From: JAZKID01 sp963714065
Lineage (GTDB): Bacteria > Pseudomonadota > Alphaproteobacteria > Rhizobiales > UBA4765
DNA length: 64,000 nt
Direction: 5' to 3'
NCBI GenBank assembly: GCA_963714065.1
Contig: OY970226.1
Coordinates: forward strand, 1 to 64,000
The notes under the pieces are model-generated. The model ran no database searches. It saw only the letters and a program-made list of their open reading frames with translations, and was not told where the DNA came from. Made by a program: the position numbers and the translations under genes. Positions 1-7,838 of the stretch are shown piece by piece (position 1 is the first letter of the stretch; every line of letters starts with the position of its first letter).

Positions 1-2
1 CG

Positions 3-1721
3 AAATTGAAAGTGTACGGGGCGTCGGATCCGGCTCTGACTTACAGTGTTGGTGCGGGCCAGCTTTACGGTTCGGATGCCTTCTCGGGCGGTCTGACACG
101 TGTGGCCGGTGAAAGCGTGGCCGGTGGACCCTATGCAATCCTGCAGGGTAGTCTTGTCATCAATGATGGCAACGGAGGCAATGATTATACGCTGACCTTT
201 AATTCTGCAGACTTGACGATTACGCCGCGCGGCCTAACGATTACCGCCAATAATAAAACGATGACTTATGGAGCGGGCAACACGTTTAACGGCTTCACGC
301 CGGTCGGCTTGCAGAATGGCGAAACGATCGGCAATGTCGACTTCAGCACGAATGCAACTCCCTCGAGCACGGGCAATTGGCAATACCGGTCGATGCCCTG
401 GACGATTACGATAACGAACGCTGCGGGCGGCACGTTTACGGCATCGAACTATGCCATTGTCTATGCTCCGGGCAGCTTGCAGGTGAACCAGCGGGCGCTG
501 ACGCTGGCAAGCATTACGGCGAACAATAAAGTCTATGACGGAATGAATGCCGCAACGCTGGCCGGCTATACATTCGATAATGCCGTTATCAATGACGATC
601 TGTCGGTCATCAATGCTGCCGCTACTTTCACTAACAGGCATGCAGGAACGAACAAGACGGTTACTATTACGGGCGGTACGCTGGCTGGCGCCGATGCCGC
701 CAACTACAGCTTTGATGCAATAGCTGGCGCGGCTACCGATCTGGCGGCAGATATTACGCCTGCATTGCTGACGGTTGCTGCGGCGAACAAGAGCAAGGTC
801 TATGGCGCGGCAGATCCTGGGTTAACCTATCAGATCAGTGCGGGCCAGCTTTATGGTTCGGATAGTCTGACCGGCGGCCTGACGCGTGCGGCGGGCGAAA
901 ATGTGGTGGGCGGTCCCTATGCGATCCAGCAGGGCAGCCTTGCGATTAACGATGGCAATGCCGGTGGCGATTATAATTTGGCCTATTCCGGCGGCAGCCT
1001 GACGATTACACCGGCGCCCCTCACTATTACGGCCCAGAGTGCTTCCCGTATGTTCGGGCAGCCAAACCCTGTATTCACTGCTTATTATAGCGGATATCAG
1101 TTCAACGATAGCTCGTCTGTCCTGAACGGATTGATCATTGCGAGCGCTGCGAACGCAAATTCTGTGCCGGGCCCGTATGCGATCGTTCCCAGCAATGCTG
1201 TGGCTTCCAATTACAGCATTACCTTTGCCAATGGCGTGCTGACAATCACGGCAACGCCTGCCTCAACAGTGCCGAGCACGGTGATAACCGGGATTCAAAC
1301 TCCGCCGGGCGTATGGCCGCCATTCTGGTTCGGTACAGGCAATACTGGCACTGGTGCGGGCAACAACAATACGCCTCCGAATCCGGCGCAGGGCGGCGCA
1401 CCGAATGCCGGAGGACAGGCTTCAACGCCAATGGCACTATCGTCCGGATCGCACGGATCGTATAATCTTGACGATATCGAAAGACGTAAACGGTTCCTGG
1501 CCATGCTTTTTGAGTGGGGAAAAGCGGCCGGATTCCTCTTCGATTCCGATATACTCGACAATTCCGGTGACTCAGAACTTGCCGATAATAGCGATGCGCA
1601 GCCCAGCAGTCTTGTTATCAAGAAAAACAATCACCCGGCAAAATCGAAATTCAATCTCCGGAATTGCCGTAAGAAAGGGTCGAATACATGCGCGGGAGAC
1701 CTGGCCTTTCTTTATCCCTGA
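3..1721 (+). CDS. MBG/YDG-repeat surface adhesin, 3' part (5' end outside window)
   Basis: This is the C-terminal end of a large secreted or surface protein; the frame is open to the left edge, so the true start lies outside. Visible repeats, counted from the TTG at 6: an MBG-type repeat at about residues 1-74, a second at 75-162, a YDG-type repeat with the VYDG signature at about 163-250, a near copy of the first MBG repeat at 253-338 and another at 339-420. The two best repeats share the cores KVYGA-DP-LTY and GQLYGSD. The tail after residue 420 is rich in Gly, Asn and Pro and then becomes charged. Such repeats are known from filamentous-haemagglutinin-like adhesins. Which secretion partner it uses cannot be seen here. 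Confidence 0.8.
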   Translation, partial: KLKVYGASDPALTYSVGAGQLYGSDAFSGGLTRVAGESVAGGPYAILQGSLVINDGNGGNDYTLTFNSADLTITPRGLTITANNKTMTYGAGNTFNGFTPVGLQNGETIGNVDFSTNATPSSTGNWQYRSMPWTITITNAAGGTFTASNYAIVYAPGSLQVNQRALTLASITANNKVYDGMNAATLAGYTFDNAVINDDLSVINAAATFTNRHAGTNKTVTITGGTLAGADAANYSFDAIAGAATDLAADITPALLTVAAANKSKVYGAADPGLTYQISAGQLYGSDSLTGGLTRAAGENVVGGPYAIQQGSLAINDGNAGGDYNLAYSGGSLTITPAPLTITAQSASRMFGQPNPVFTAYYSGYQFNDSSSVLNGLIIASAANANSVPGPYAIVPSNAVASNYSITFANGVLTITATPASTVPSTVITGIQTPPGVWPPFWFGTGNTGTGAGNNNTPPNPAQGGAPNAGGQASTPMALSSGSHGSYNLDDIERRKRFLAMLFEWGKAAGFLFDSDILDNSGDSELADNSDAQPSSLVIKKNNHPAKSKFNLRNCRKKGSNTCAGDLAFLYP

Positions 1722-1751
1722 AAAACAGGGTTCAGTAAAATAGCCAAGCTG

Positions 1752-3854
1752 TCATCGTATCTGTCCGCGCCGCAGATCCTGCTCGATGGCAAGCGAAGCG
1801 CTGAGGCCGCCGGACATGCGCGCACGATAGACCTGCAGATTTTCCATCACGCGCATGACATAGTTGCGCGTTTCGGTGAAAGGTATTCGCTCAACCCAGT
1901 CGACAGGATCGACTTTCGGATCGCGCGGGTCGCCGAATTTTTCGATCCATTCCTTCACGCGGGTAGGGCCGGCATTATAGGCGGCAAAAGTGAGAATGTA
2001 GGAGCCGCGCAAATCGCCCATCAGCTTGCTTAAATAGGCCGTACCGAGCTGCGTATTATAAGCAGGCTCGTTGATCTTCTTGGGCTGCCAGGGAATGTCG
2101 AACTGTTTGGCGACCGCGGCGGCGGTTTTCGGCAATAGCTGGAAAAGGCCTGTCGCACCGGCGGAACTTTTCACATTCGGATCGAATACGCTTTCCTGCC
2201 GTGCGATCGCCAGCGCGAGTGCGCGCTCCACATCGCTGGCATGAACGGCATCCGGCAGACCGTGCGTCGGGAAGGCGTAGGTTTCGAGCGGCAGGTTGCG
2301 GTAAAGCGCCTGCTTGCCGACAAAAATTGCAAAGCGGATATCGTTCATCTCCCCGGTAATTTCGGCGAGAATGGACATTTCCTCCGGATCTTTCAGCGTT
2401 TTCGACATATCCTCGATGAAGACGCGCGCAAGGGCATTTTCGTTCAAGGCGATCAGCCAGCGAAGCGCGCGTGTAGCATCGCGCTGCTCGAAACGAAGAC
2501 GTGCGGCAGCACTTGCTTTCGGTGCGGCACGCAGCGAAAAAGTATTTTCGCCCAGCTTGGCATGCGCAAGCAGGCCGTAATAAGTCGTTGGCTGCCGGGC
2601 GGCAATGCGATAGAAATTTTGCGCTTCCGCCGCGTGGCCCATAATTTCGGCGGCGCGCGCGCGCCAGTAAGCGCCGCGCGAAACAGAAATCGGCCGCTCC
2701 GCATCGTCCTGTAATGCTTTGAAGTGCCTGTCGGCGGTGCGCGCATCGTGAAGGAAGCGTAAGGCAATCCAGCCGGCATGGAATTCGGCCTCCATGCGCT
2801 CCTGCTCGCTTTCCGAACCATGTTGCGAGGCGATCAGATAAGCTGTTTTCGGATCGTTGAGATCGAGCGCGGCGCGCGCGAGCAGGCGGCGCTCCACCCA
2901 CCAGGCATCGCCGTCGATGATTGTTTTTTCGTCGCGTGGCGCCTTGACTATGAGGGCGATCGCTTCGGCATATTTCTTTTCGCGGCGCAGCCACTGGATC
3001 TTGCTGAACAGATATCCCGCATCGTTGCGCCCGGCCATGGCCGCGGCATCGAGCAATTTTTGCGTATTGCCTGCCTTGTTGATGACGGCGGCGCGCGCCT
3101 GCGCAATCACCAGATCGTCGCCGCCGAGGATCTGCGCAAGACGCAATCCCTCTTTCGTATTTTCAGAATAGAAATTGCGATCCATCCTGTATTTATTGTC
3201 GGCGCGCGTAATCGCGCCCGGAAAACGGTCGTTGATCTGTTTTTCCTGCGCGGGGCCGAGCGCCATGTTGCGCCATGTGTCGCGGACAAGGGCGTTCGCG
3301 CGCTCGATCTTGCCGGTTTTCTGCAATGCCAGCGCCAGCGCAATACGCCCCTGCGGCCATTCCGGCTGCCTGTCGCCGAAATAGGAAATGATATCCTGCG
3401 CGGAAAAGCTGCCGAAATAGAGCGCCTGCTCGGTCCTGAAACGCAGAAACTTTTCGCCCGGCCAATCGTGCTCGCGCAGGAAAGCCTGCAGGCGCGCAAA
3501 GGAAGGCGTATAATTTTCCGAACGCAGCAAGGTCCATTCGATCAAGGCGCGCGCCGCCGCACTGGTGAGCTGCGGCTTTAAACTGTCGACGCGGACGGCA
3601 TCCCCTTTTTCGGCGGCATTCAGGCTTTCGCGCAAAAGCGTCAGTGAAGCATTGTCCTTGAGCTCGCGCATGTCGGCCGGCGGTTGGGGCGCGCTTGTAC
3701 GGAAAGGCTTTAGCGGCGGCTTGCCGATAACGGCAGCGGGTACGGCACCTGCATGAGTGACGCCGACAGGGAAGGCGTAAAGCGCACCGGCCACGGCCAG
3801 AAAGCCCATCAGCGCCGATAAGGCGAAAGTTCCGAAAACTTTATGGTCTTTCAA
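1752..3854 (-). CDS. slt: Soluble lytic murein transglycosylase
   Basis: A 700-aa periplasmic enzyme that cleaves the MurNAc-GlcNAc bond of peptidoglycan to give 1,6-anhydro ends. The N-terminus has a hydrophobic segment at about residues 9-30, fitting a signal peptide. A long helical superhelix region (about 60-530) precedes the SLT catalytic domain. In that domain ARQES carries the likely catalytic Glu554, followed by the GATGLFQLLP and FAAYNAGPTRV signatures of family 1 transglycosylases. The start is TTG at 3854, preceded by GGGGA at good spacing. It is transcribed divergently from dapA. Length and architecture match Slt70-type enzymes. Confidence 0.93.
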   Translation of the reverse strand: MKDHKVFGTFALSALMGFLAVAGALYAFPVGVTHAGAVPAAVIGKPPLKPFRTSAPQPPADMRELKDNASLTLLRESLNAAEKGDAVRVDSLKPQLTSAAARALIEWTLLRSENYTPSFARLQAFLREHDWPGEKFLRFRTEQALYFGSFSAQDIISYFGDRQPEWPQGRIALALALQKTGKIERANALVRDTWRNMALGPAQEKQINDRFPGAITRADNKYRMDRNFYSENTKEGLRLAQILGGDDLVIAQARAAVINKAGNTQKLLDAAAMAGRNDAGYLFSKIQWLRREKKYAEAIALIVKAPRDEKTIIDGDAWWVERRLLARAALDLNDPKTAYLIASQHGSESEQERMEAEFHAGWIALRFLHDARTADRHFKALQDDAERPISVSRGAYWRARAAEIMGHAAEAQNFYRIAARQPTTYYGLLAHAKLGENTFSLRAAPKASAAARLRFEQRDATRALRWLIALNENALARVFIEDMSKTLKDPEEMSILAEITGEMNDIRFAIFVGKQALYRNLPLETYAFPTHGLPDAVHASDVERALALAIARQESVFDPNVKSSAGATGLFQLLPKTAAAVAKQFDIPWQPKKINEPAYNTQLGTAYLSKLMGDLRGSYILTFAAYNAGPTRVKEWIEKFGDPRDPKVDPVDWVERIPFTETRNYVMRVMENLQVYRARMSGGLSASLAIEQDLRRGQIR

Positions 3855-3981
3855 CAGATTCCCCGATCAAGCCAACTCTTAAGCTTAAATTCGTTAAGAA
3901 AGTTTAATAAATGGTTCATACCGATCTCTTAACGCGCGCAAATGCGGCAATTTGTTGAGAAGTGCGGATTGTAAATGTATT

Positions 3982-4009
3982 GTGATGCATAAGCATTCAC
4001 ATGCATCAC
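3982..4009. promoter_or_regulatory. Perfect inverted repeat upstream of dapA
   Basis: GTGATGCAT at 3982-3990 is matched exactly by ATGCATCAC at 4001-4009 across a 10-nt spacer, 28 nt before the dapA GTG start. It could be an operator or a leader hairpin for dapA. There is no poly-T run, so it is not an intrinsic terminator. No known regulator is recognised. Confidence 0.4.
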
Positions 4010-4036
4010 CATGCGCGACGATAAGGGAGCATAAGT

Positions 4037-4921
4037 GTGGATAGGGGAAGGTTTTACGGCTCTATAACGGCCCTCGTGACGCCTTTTAAGGGCAATAGGC
4101 TCGACGAGGAGGCTTTTCTTGCCCTGTGCGACTGGCAGATCGCGGAGGGTACGAACGGCCTCGTGCCCTGCGGCACGACAGGCGAAAGCCCGGTTTTAAG
4201 TGAAGAAGAGCATGCGAAAGTTGTCTCGTTGGCGGTAAAGACCGCAAAAGGGCGCGTGCCAGTTATTGCCGGGGCCGGCTCGAACAACACCGCTCATGCC
4301 GTCCATCTGGCTAAAATTGCCTCGAACGCCGGGGCCGATGCTACGCTGGTTGTCTGTCCTTATTATAATAAGCCGACCCAGGAGGGTCTCTACCAACACT
4401 TTAAAGTAGTTGCACAAGCTGCTGATTTACCTTTGATTATTTATAATATACCAGGGCGCTCGGCGGTGGATATGTCGGTCGAGACCATGAAGCGGCTATC
4501 CGAGATCAAGAACATTGTCGGCGTGAAAGATGCCACTGCAAATCTTGCCCGCGTGGTTGAGCAGTGCGCGGCGTGCGGGAAAGATTTCATCCAGCTGTCA
4601 GGCGAGGATGGTACGGCAGTCGCCTTCAACGCCCAGGGCGGCGTGGGGTGCATTTCGGTGCTCTCCAATGTCGCGCCGCGCCTGTGCGCCGAGATGCAGA
4701 AGGCCAGTCTGGAAGGAAATACCGCAAAGGCTCTGGAGATCTTGCAGCGCCTCACGCCGCTCATAAAAGCCCTGTTCACTGAAACCAGCCCGGCGCCGGC
4801 CAAATACGCGCTCTCATTATTGGGCAAATGTTCGGAAGAAATCCGCCTGCCGCTGGTGCCGCCGGGTGCGGGAACGAAGGAGCAGGTACGCGCGGCGATG
4901 GCGAGTGCGGGGTTGATATGA
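4037..4921 (+). CDS. dapA: 4-hydroxy-tetrahydrodipicolinate synthase
   Basis: DapA condenses pyruvate with aspartate semialdehyde, the first committed step to diaminopimelate and lysine. The 294-aa protein has the family length. The GTTGE motif sits at residues 46-50. Tyr136 is in YNIPGR and the Schiff-base Lys164 is in GVKDAT. The start is GTG with GGGAGC about 7 nt upstream. It is divergent from slt and followed by an intergenic palindromic repeat and then smpB, an order seen in alphaproteobacteria. Its product feeds peptidoglycan synthesis, as does the neighbouring transglycosylase in the opposite sense. Confidence 0.96.
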   Translation: MDRGRFYGSITALVTPFKGNRLDEEAFLALCDWQIAEGTNGLVPCGTTGESPVLSEEEHAKVVSLAVKTAKGRVPVIAGAGSNNTAHAVHLAKIASNAGADATLVVCPYYNKPTQEGLYQHFKVVAQAADLPLIIYNIPGRSAVDMSVETMKRLSEIKNIVGVKDATANLARVVEQCAACGKDFIQLSGEDGTAVAFNAQGGVGCISVLSNVAPRLCAEMQKASLEGNTAKALEILQRLTPLIKALFTETSPAPAKYALSLLGKCSEEIRLPLVPPGAGTKEQVRAAMASAGLI

Positions 4922-4935
4922 AAAATAATCTTAAT

Positions 4936-5025
4936 TGTCATCCCCGGCGAGACGCGAATGTAATGAGCGTCGAGGGAAGGGGATCTAAATTCCCTTCCCC
5001 TCGCTTCGCTCGGCCGGGAATGACA
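4936..5025. repeat. Palindromic intergenic repeat, family 1 copy a
   Basis: A 90-bp imperfect palindrome bounded by TGTCATCCCCGGC and GCCGGGAATGACA, with an inner pair GAGGGAAGGGGATCT / ATTCCCTTCCCCTCG. It lies between dapA and smpB. A second copy with the same arms and inner core occurs at 10097-10202. It could fold into a long RNA hairpin and act as a processing site or transcription attenuator, but its sequence conservation also suits a non-autonomous mobile repeat. Confidence 0.8.
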
Positions 5026-5041
5026 ATATTGGTTTATTGAA

Positions 5042-5557
5042 ATGAAAAAGCCGACGCCCACGAAACCGCCGCCGACCAAGGCGAAAAAGAAGGCCGATAA
5101 GCCGGAACCGCGCCGCCTTGTCGCCGATAATCGCAAGGCGCGCTTCAATTATGAAATCGGCGAGCGGTTCGAGGCCGGGCTTGTACTCACAGGGCCTGAG
5201 GTCAAATCGCTGCGCCTGAACCGGGTGACGATCGCGGAAAGTTATGCCGCGCCGAAAGACGGCGAGATCTGGCTGATCAATGCCGACATTCCCGAATATG
5301 CCAAATCGAGCCAGAGCAGCCATGAGCGCAAACGCCCGCGCAAACTATTGCTGTCCCTGCGCGAGATCGCCAAGCTGATCGGCGCAGTGCAGCGCGACGG
5401 CATGACCATTGTTCCCATGCAGCTTTATTTCAACAAGCGCGGGCGGGCAAAACTCGAGATCGCGCTCGGCAAGGGCAAGAAAGCGCAGGACAAACGCGCC
5501 ACTATCAAAAAGCGCGACTGGCAGCGCGATAAGGCGAGGTTGATGCGGGCGCGTTAA
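5042..5557 (+). CDS. smpB: SsrA-binding protein SmpB
   Basis: SmpB binds tmRNA and brings it to stalled ribosomes for trans-translation. The 171-aa protein carries the core FEAGLVLTGPEVKSLRL, the YFNKRGRAKLEIALGKGKK stretch and the basic C-terminal tail KRDWQRDKARLM that enters the mRNA channel. A lysine- and proline-rich N-terminal extension of about 25 residues precedes the conserved NRKARF start of the family fold. No clear Shine-Dalgarno sequence precedes the ATG, so a slightly different start is possible. The tmRNA gene itself is not in this window. Confidence 0.95.
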   Translation: MKKPTPTKPPPTKAKKKADKPEPRRLVADNRKARFNYEIGERFEAGLVLTGPEVKSLRLNRVTIAESYAAPKDGEIWLINADIPEYAKSSQSSHERKRPRKLLLSLREIAKLIGAVQRDGMTIVPMQLYFNKRGRAKLEIALGKGKKAQDKRATIKKRDWQRDKARLMRAR

Positions 5558-5563
5558 TTTTAA

Positions 5564-5651
5564 CCGCTCACCCCCGCGAAGGCGGGAGTCTAAATATCAG
5601 GATCAGGCTAAACTTGGAGATTTAAATTCCCGCTTTCGCGGGGGTGAGCGG
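5564..5651. repeat. Palindromic intergenic repeat, family 2
   Basis: The arms CCGCTCACCCCCGCGAAGGC and GCTTTCGCGGGGGTGAGCGG are inverted copies separated by about 45 bp, between the convergent genes smpB and the uracil-DNA glycosylase. The right arm recurs at 53628-53652. It may double as a bidirectional transcription barrier for the convergent pair. Confidence 0.75.
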
Positions 5652-5655
5652 AGAG

Positions 5656-6321
5656 TTAACTAATCTGCTTTCTTATCTTCCCAAACACCCCCCTAAACAT
5701 CTCCACCGTCAGCCTTCCCGTCTGCGTGTTGTAGCGCGAGCAGTGGTAGCTGTCGAAAAGCTTGCGGCCATCGGGCAGGGTGTGCGCTGCACCATGTTTG
5801 AAGGGAAAATCTTTCAGCTTCAGCTCAAATGTACGCAGCAATGTTTCATGTGCGATGCGTCCCAGAACGAGAAAACATTCCAAGCGCGGCATTTCCGCAA
5901 TTGTCGCGATCAAAAACGGACGGCAGGTCGAGATCTCTTCCGGCGTCGGTTTGTTTTCCGGCGGCACGCAACGCGCGGCATTGGTGATACGCGCGTCGAT
6001 CAGTGCCAGATTGTCGTTGCCGTCACGATCGTAATCGCCGCGGGCGAAATCGAATTCGCGCAATGTGTCGTAAAGCAGATCTCCCGCATAATCGCCGGTG
6101 AAGGGACGGCCGGTGCGGTTCGCACCTTTCAGCCCCGGCGCCAGACCGACAATCAGCAGGCGCGCATTGGTAGGCCCGAAAGAGGGTACAGGCGCATTGA
6201 ACCAGTCTGGATATTTTTCCCGTGCCGCTTCGCGGAACGCCATAAGGCGCGGACAAAGCGGGCAGTTGGGGGAGGGTTCGGATGCAGAATGAGGGGGGCA
6301 ATTTTTTTGGAGAGAACGCAT
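5656..6321 (-). CDS. Uracil-DNA glycosylase, family 5 (UDGb) type
   Basis: Base-excision repair glycosylase predicted to remove uracil and related deaminated bases from DNA. The 221-aa protein has an N-terminal CPLC pair and later cysteines (ARCVPP, STC) suited to bind a 4Fe-4S cluster. The active-site motif reads GLAPGLKGANRTGRPFTGD, which lacks the polar catalytic residue of family 4 and fits family 5. The late motif HCSRYNTQTGRLT matches the family H-S-x-x-N loop. It is convergent with smpB. A family 4 assignment is less likely because of the GLAPG motif. Confidence 0.88.
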   Translation of the reverse strand: MRSLQKNCPPHSASEPSPNCPLCPRLMAFREAAREKYPDWFNAPVPSFGPTNARLLIVGLAPGLKGANRTGRPFTGDYAGDLLYDTLREFDFARGDYDRDGNDNLALIDARITNAARCVPPENKPTPEEISTCRPFLIATIAEMPRLECFLVLGRIAHETLLRTFELKLKDFPFKHGAAHTLPDGRKLFDSYHCSRYNTQTGRLTVEMFRGVFGKIRKQIS

Positions 6322-6376
6322 CTAATTCCTCCTCTTTTTAGGAGGAGGGAATTTTTTCGGGCTCTTCATAAAAGAA

Positions 6377-7024
6377 TTACGTATCCACCACTTCTTCGCT
6401 GCCGGCCGAGACGTAGGGGCGGCGGGTGGCATTTTCGCGCGGGGCGGGGCGTTCGGAGGCCGGACGGCCGATTTCTTCGGAAAGATCGGCAAGATCGACG
6501 AACTGGTCCGCAGCCCGGCGCAGATCGTCTGCGACCATCGGCGGTTGTGTGGTGACGGTGGAAACGACGGTAACCTTCCTGCCCTTGCGCTGCATGGCAT
6601 CGGCAAGGCGTCTGAAGTCGCCATCGCCGGAAAAAAGCACCATATGGTCGATATGGTCGGCCATGGACAACGCGTCGATAGCCAGTTCGATATCCATCGA
6701 GCCTTTGACTTTTCGTCGGCCGAGGCTGTCGTAGAATTCCTTGATGGGCTTGGTGACGATGGAATAGCCGTTGTAATCGAGCCAGTCGATCAGCGGGCGG
6801 ACGGACGAATATTCCTCGCTCTCGGACAGCGCCGTATAATAATAGGCGCGGAGAATGTTATAATTGCTCTGGAACTTGTTCAGCAGCTTTTTGTAATCGA
6901 TATCGAAGCCAAGCGCCTTGGCCGTTGCGTAAAGATTCGCACCATCGATGAAAACCGCAATACGCTCGTTAGGGTGAAACCGCATGCAGGAAAAAGCTTT
7001 TTCTTGTTCAATTTTCTTCGTCAA
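6377..7024 (-). CDS. NYN-domain (LabA/DUF88-like) putative ribonuclease
   Basis: The protein has a PIN-like NYN fold: FIDGANLY with the first acidic metal ligand near the N-terminus, MDIELAIDAL, and the FSGDGDF motif with two further acidic residues. Family members are metal-dependent RNases or RNA-binding proteins. The C-terminus (about 50 residues) is disordered and rich in Arg and Pro. I chose the TTG start at 7024 because AAAGGAGAG lies 7 nt upstream on the minus strand; the longer frame to 7081 lacks such a site, and the ATG at 6985 would cut a conserved lead-in. The protein is then 215 aa. It is divergent from rpoZ. Confidence 0.85.
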   Translation of the reverse strand: MTKKIEQEKAFSCMRFHPNERIAVFIDGANLYATAKALGFDIDYKKLLNKFQSNYNILRAYYYTALSESEEYSSVRPLIDWLDYNGYSIVTKPIKEFYDSLGRRKVKGSMDIELAIDALSMADHIDHMVLFSGDGDFRRLADAMQRKGRKVTVVSTVTTQPPMVADDLRRAADQFVDLADLSEEIGRPASERPAPRENATRRPYVSAGSEEVVDT

Positions 7025-7100
7025 AATGACTCTCCTTTGAAATAACTCGAAGCGGGATTTCCGCGTTACCGGCAACCCCATTATGCAACTATTTGTTGTA

Positions 7101-7112
7101 TGTCTATAGACA
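7101..7112. promoter_or_regulatory. Perfect 12-bp palindrome between NYN gene and rpoZ
   Basis: TGTCTATAGACA is a perfect palindrome in an AT-rich divergent promoter region, 77 bp upstream of the NYN-gene start and about 100 bp before rpoZ. It could be a repressor operator; no known regulator is assigned. Confidence 0.3.
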
Positions 7113-7214
7113 AATATTCTGATGGAATATATTTAAATTATTTATGCTTGCAAGTTGGACAAGCCTGCTTTATGACCCATAATCTCCCCTAATAGGAACA
7201 GGAGTTTTGCCCAG

Positions 7215-7604
7215 ATGGCGCGGGTTACCGTTGAAGATTGCATCGACAAGGTCGACAGCCGTTTCGAGCTGGTTTTGCTGGCCGCCCACCGGGCCCGGAT
7301 GATTTCGGCCGGTGGCGAAATTCTGGTTCCGCGGGATAACGACAAGAACCCGGTCGTCGCCCTGCGCGAGATCGCCGATGTCTGCATCATGCCGAAGGAC
7401 CTGCGCGAGCAGTTGATCCACTCCCTGCAGAAATATGTCGAGGTCGACGAGCCTGAACCCGAAGTCGTGCCGATGATCGGCGCCGCCGGCGGCGATGACG
7501 ATATCGTTTTCGACCGCATGTCTGAAGAAGACTTGCTCCGCGGCCTCGAAAACATGACCCCGCCGGAGCCTAGTGCTTCTGCGGACGACGACGATAGGGA
7601 ATAG
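7215..7604 (+). CDS. rpoZ: RNA polymerase omega subunit
   Basis: Omega stabilises the beta' subunit in RNA polymerase and forms part of a ppGpp-binding site. The 129-aa protein begins with ARVTVEDCIDKVDSRFELV and contains the NPVVALREIAD motif, typical of alphaproteobacterial RpoZ. An acidic C-terminal tail of about 55 residues is longer than in E. coli, as in many alphaproteobacteria. An AGGAACAGGAG stretch lies upstream of the ATG. The ppGpp synthase gene rsh follows after a repeat, a common arrangement. Confidence 0.95.
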   Translation: MARVTVEDCIDKVDSRFELVLLAAHRARMISAGGEILVPRDNDKNPVVALREIADVCIMPKDLREQLIHSLQKYVEVDEPEPEVVPMIGAAGGDDDIVFDRMSEEDLLRGLENMTPPEPSASADDDDRE

Positions 7605-7611
7605 AACCCAT

Positions 7612-7762
7612 TGTCATGCCCGGGTTAAACCCGGGCATCCATCATTTTGATAAAAGATGGATTGCATAGGAACTTGGCAAAGCCAAGTTCCGTTTTTATT
7701 AATACTACAGAATACCACAAGTCGGATATATCCGACTTGTGGTGTCAAGCCCGGGTATGACA
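7612..7762. repeat. Composite palindromic repeat, family 3 copy a (151 bp)
   Basis: Outer arms TGTCATGCCCGGG and CCCGGGTATGACA enclose three further hairpins: CCCGGG-TTAAA-CCCGGG near the left end, GAACTTGGC-AAA-GCCAAGTTC in the middle and CCACAAGTCGGATATATCCG with its partner at the right. The whole unit is repeated in inverted orientation at 23508-23650, and a shortened form lies at 24327-24402. It occupies most of the rpoZ-rsh gap. The compact, nested-hairpin structure suggests a MITE- or REP-like element; no coding capacity is visible. Confidence 0.85.
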
Positions 7763-7838
7763 AATCATTTGCATTCCCTATAAATCCTGATTTCATAATT
7801 AGCTGCCATAGTGGCCGGTTCATGAAGGTCCACCGCAC

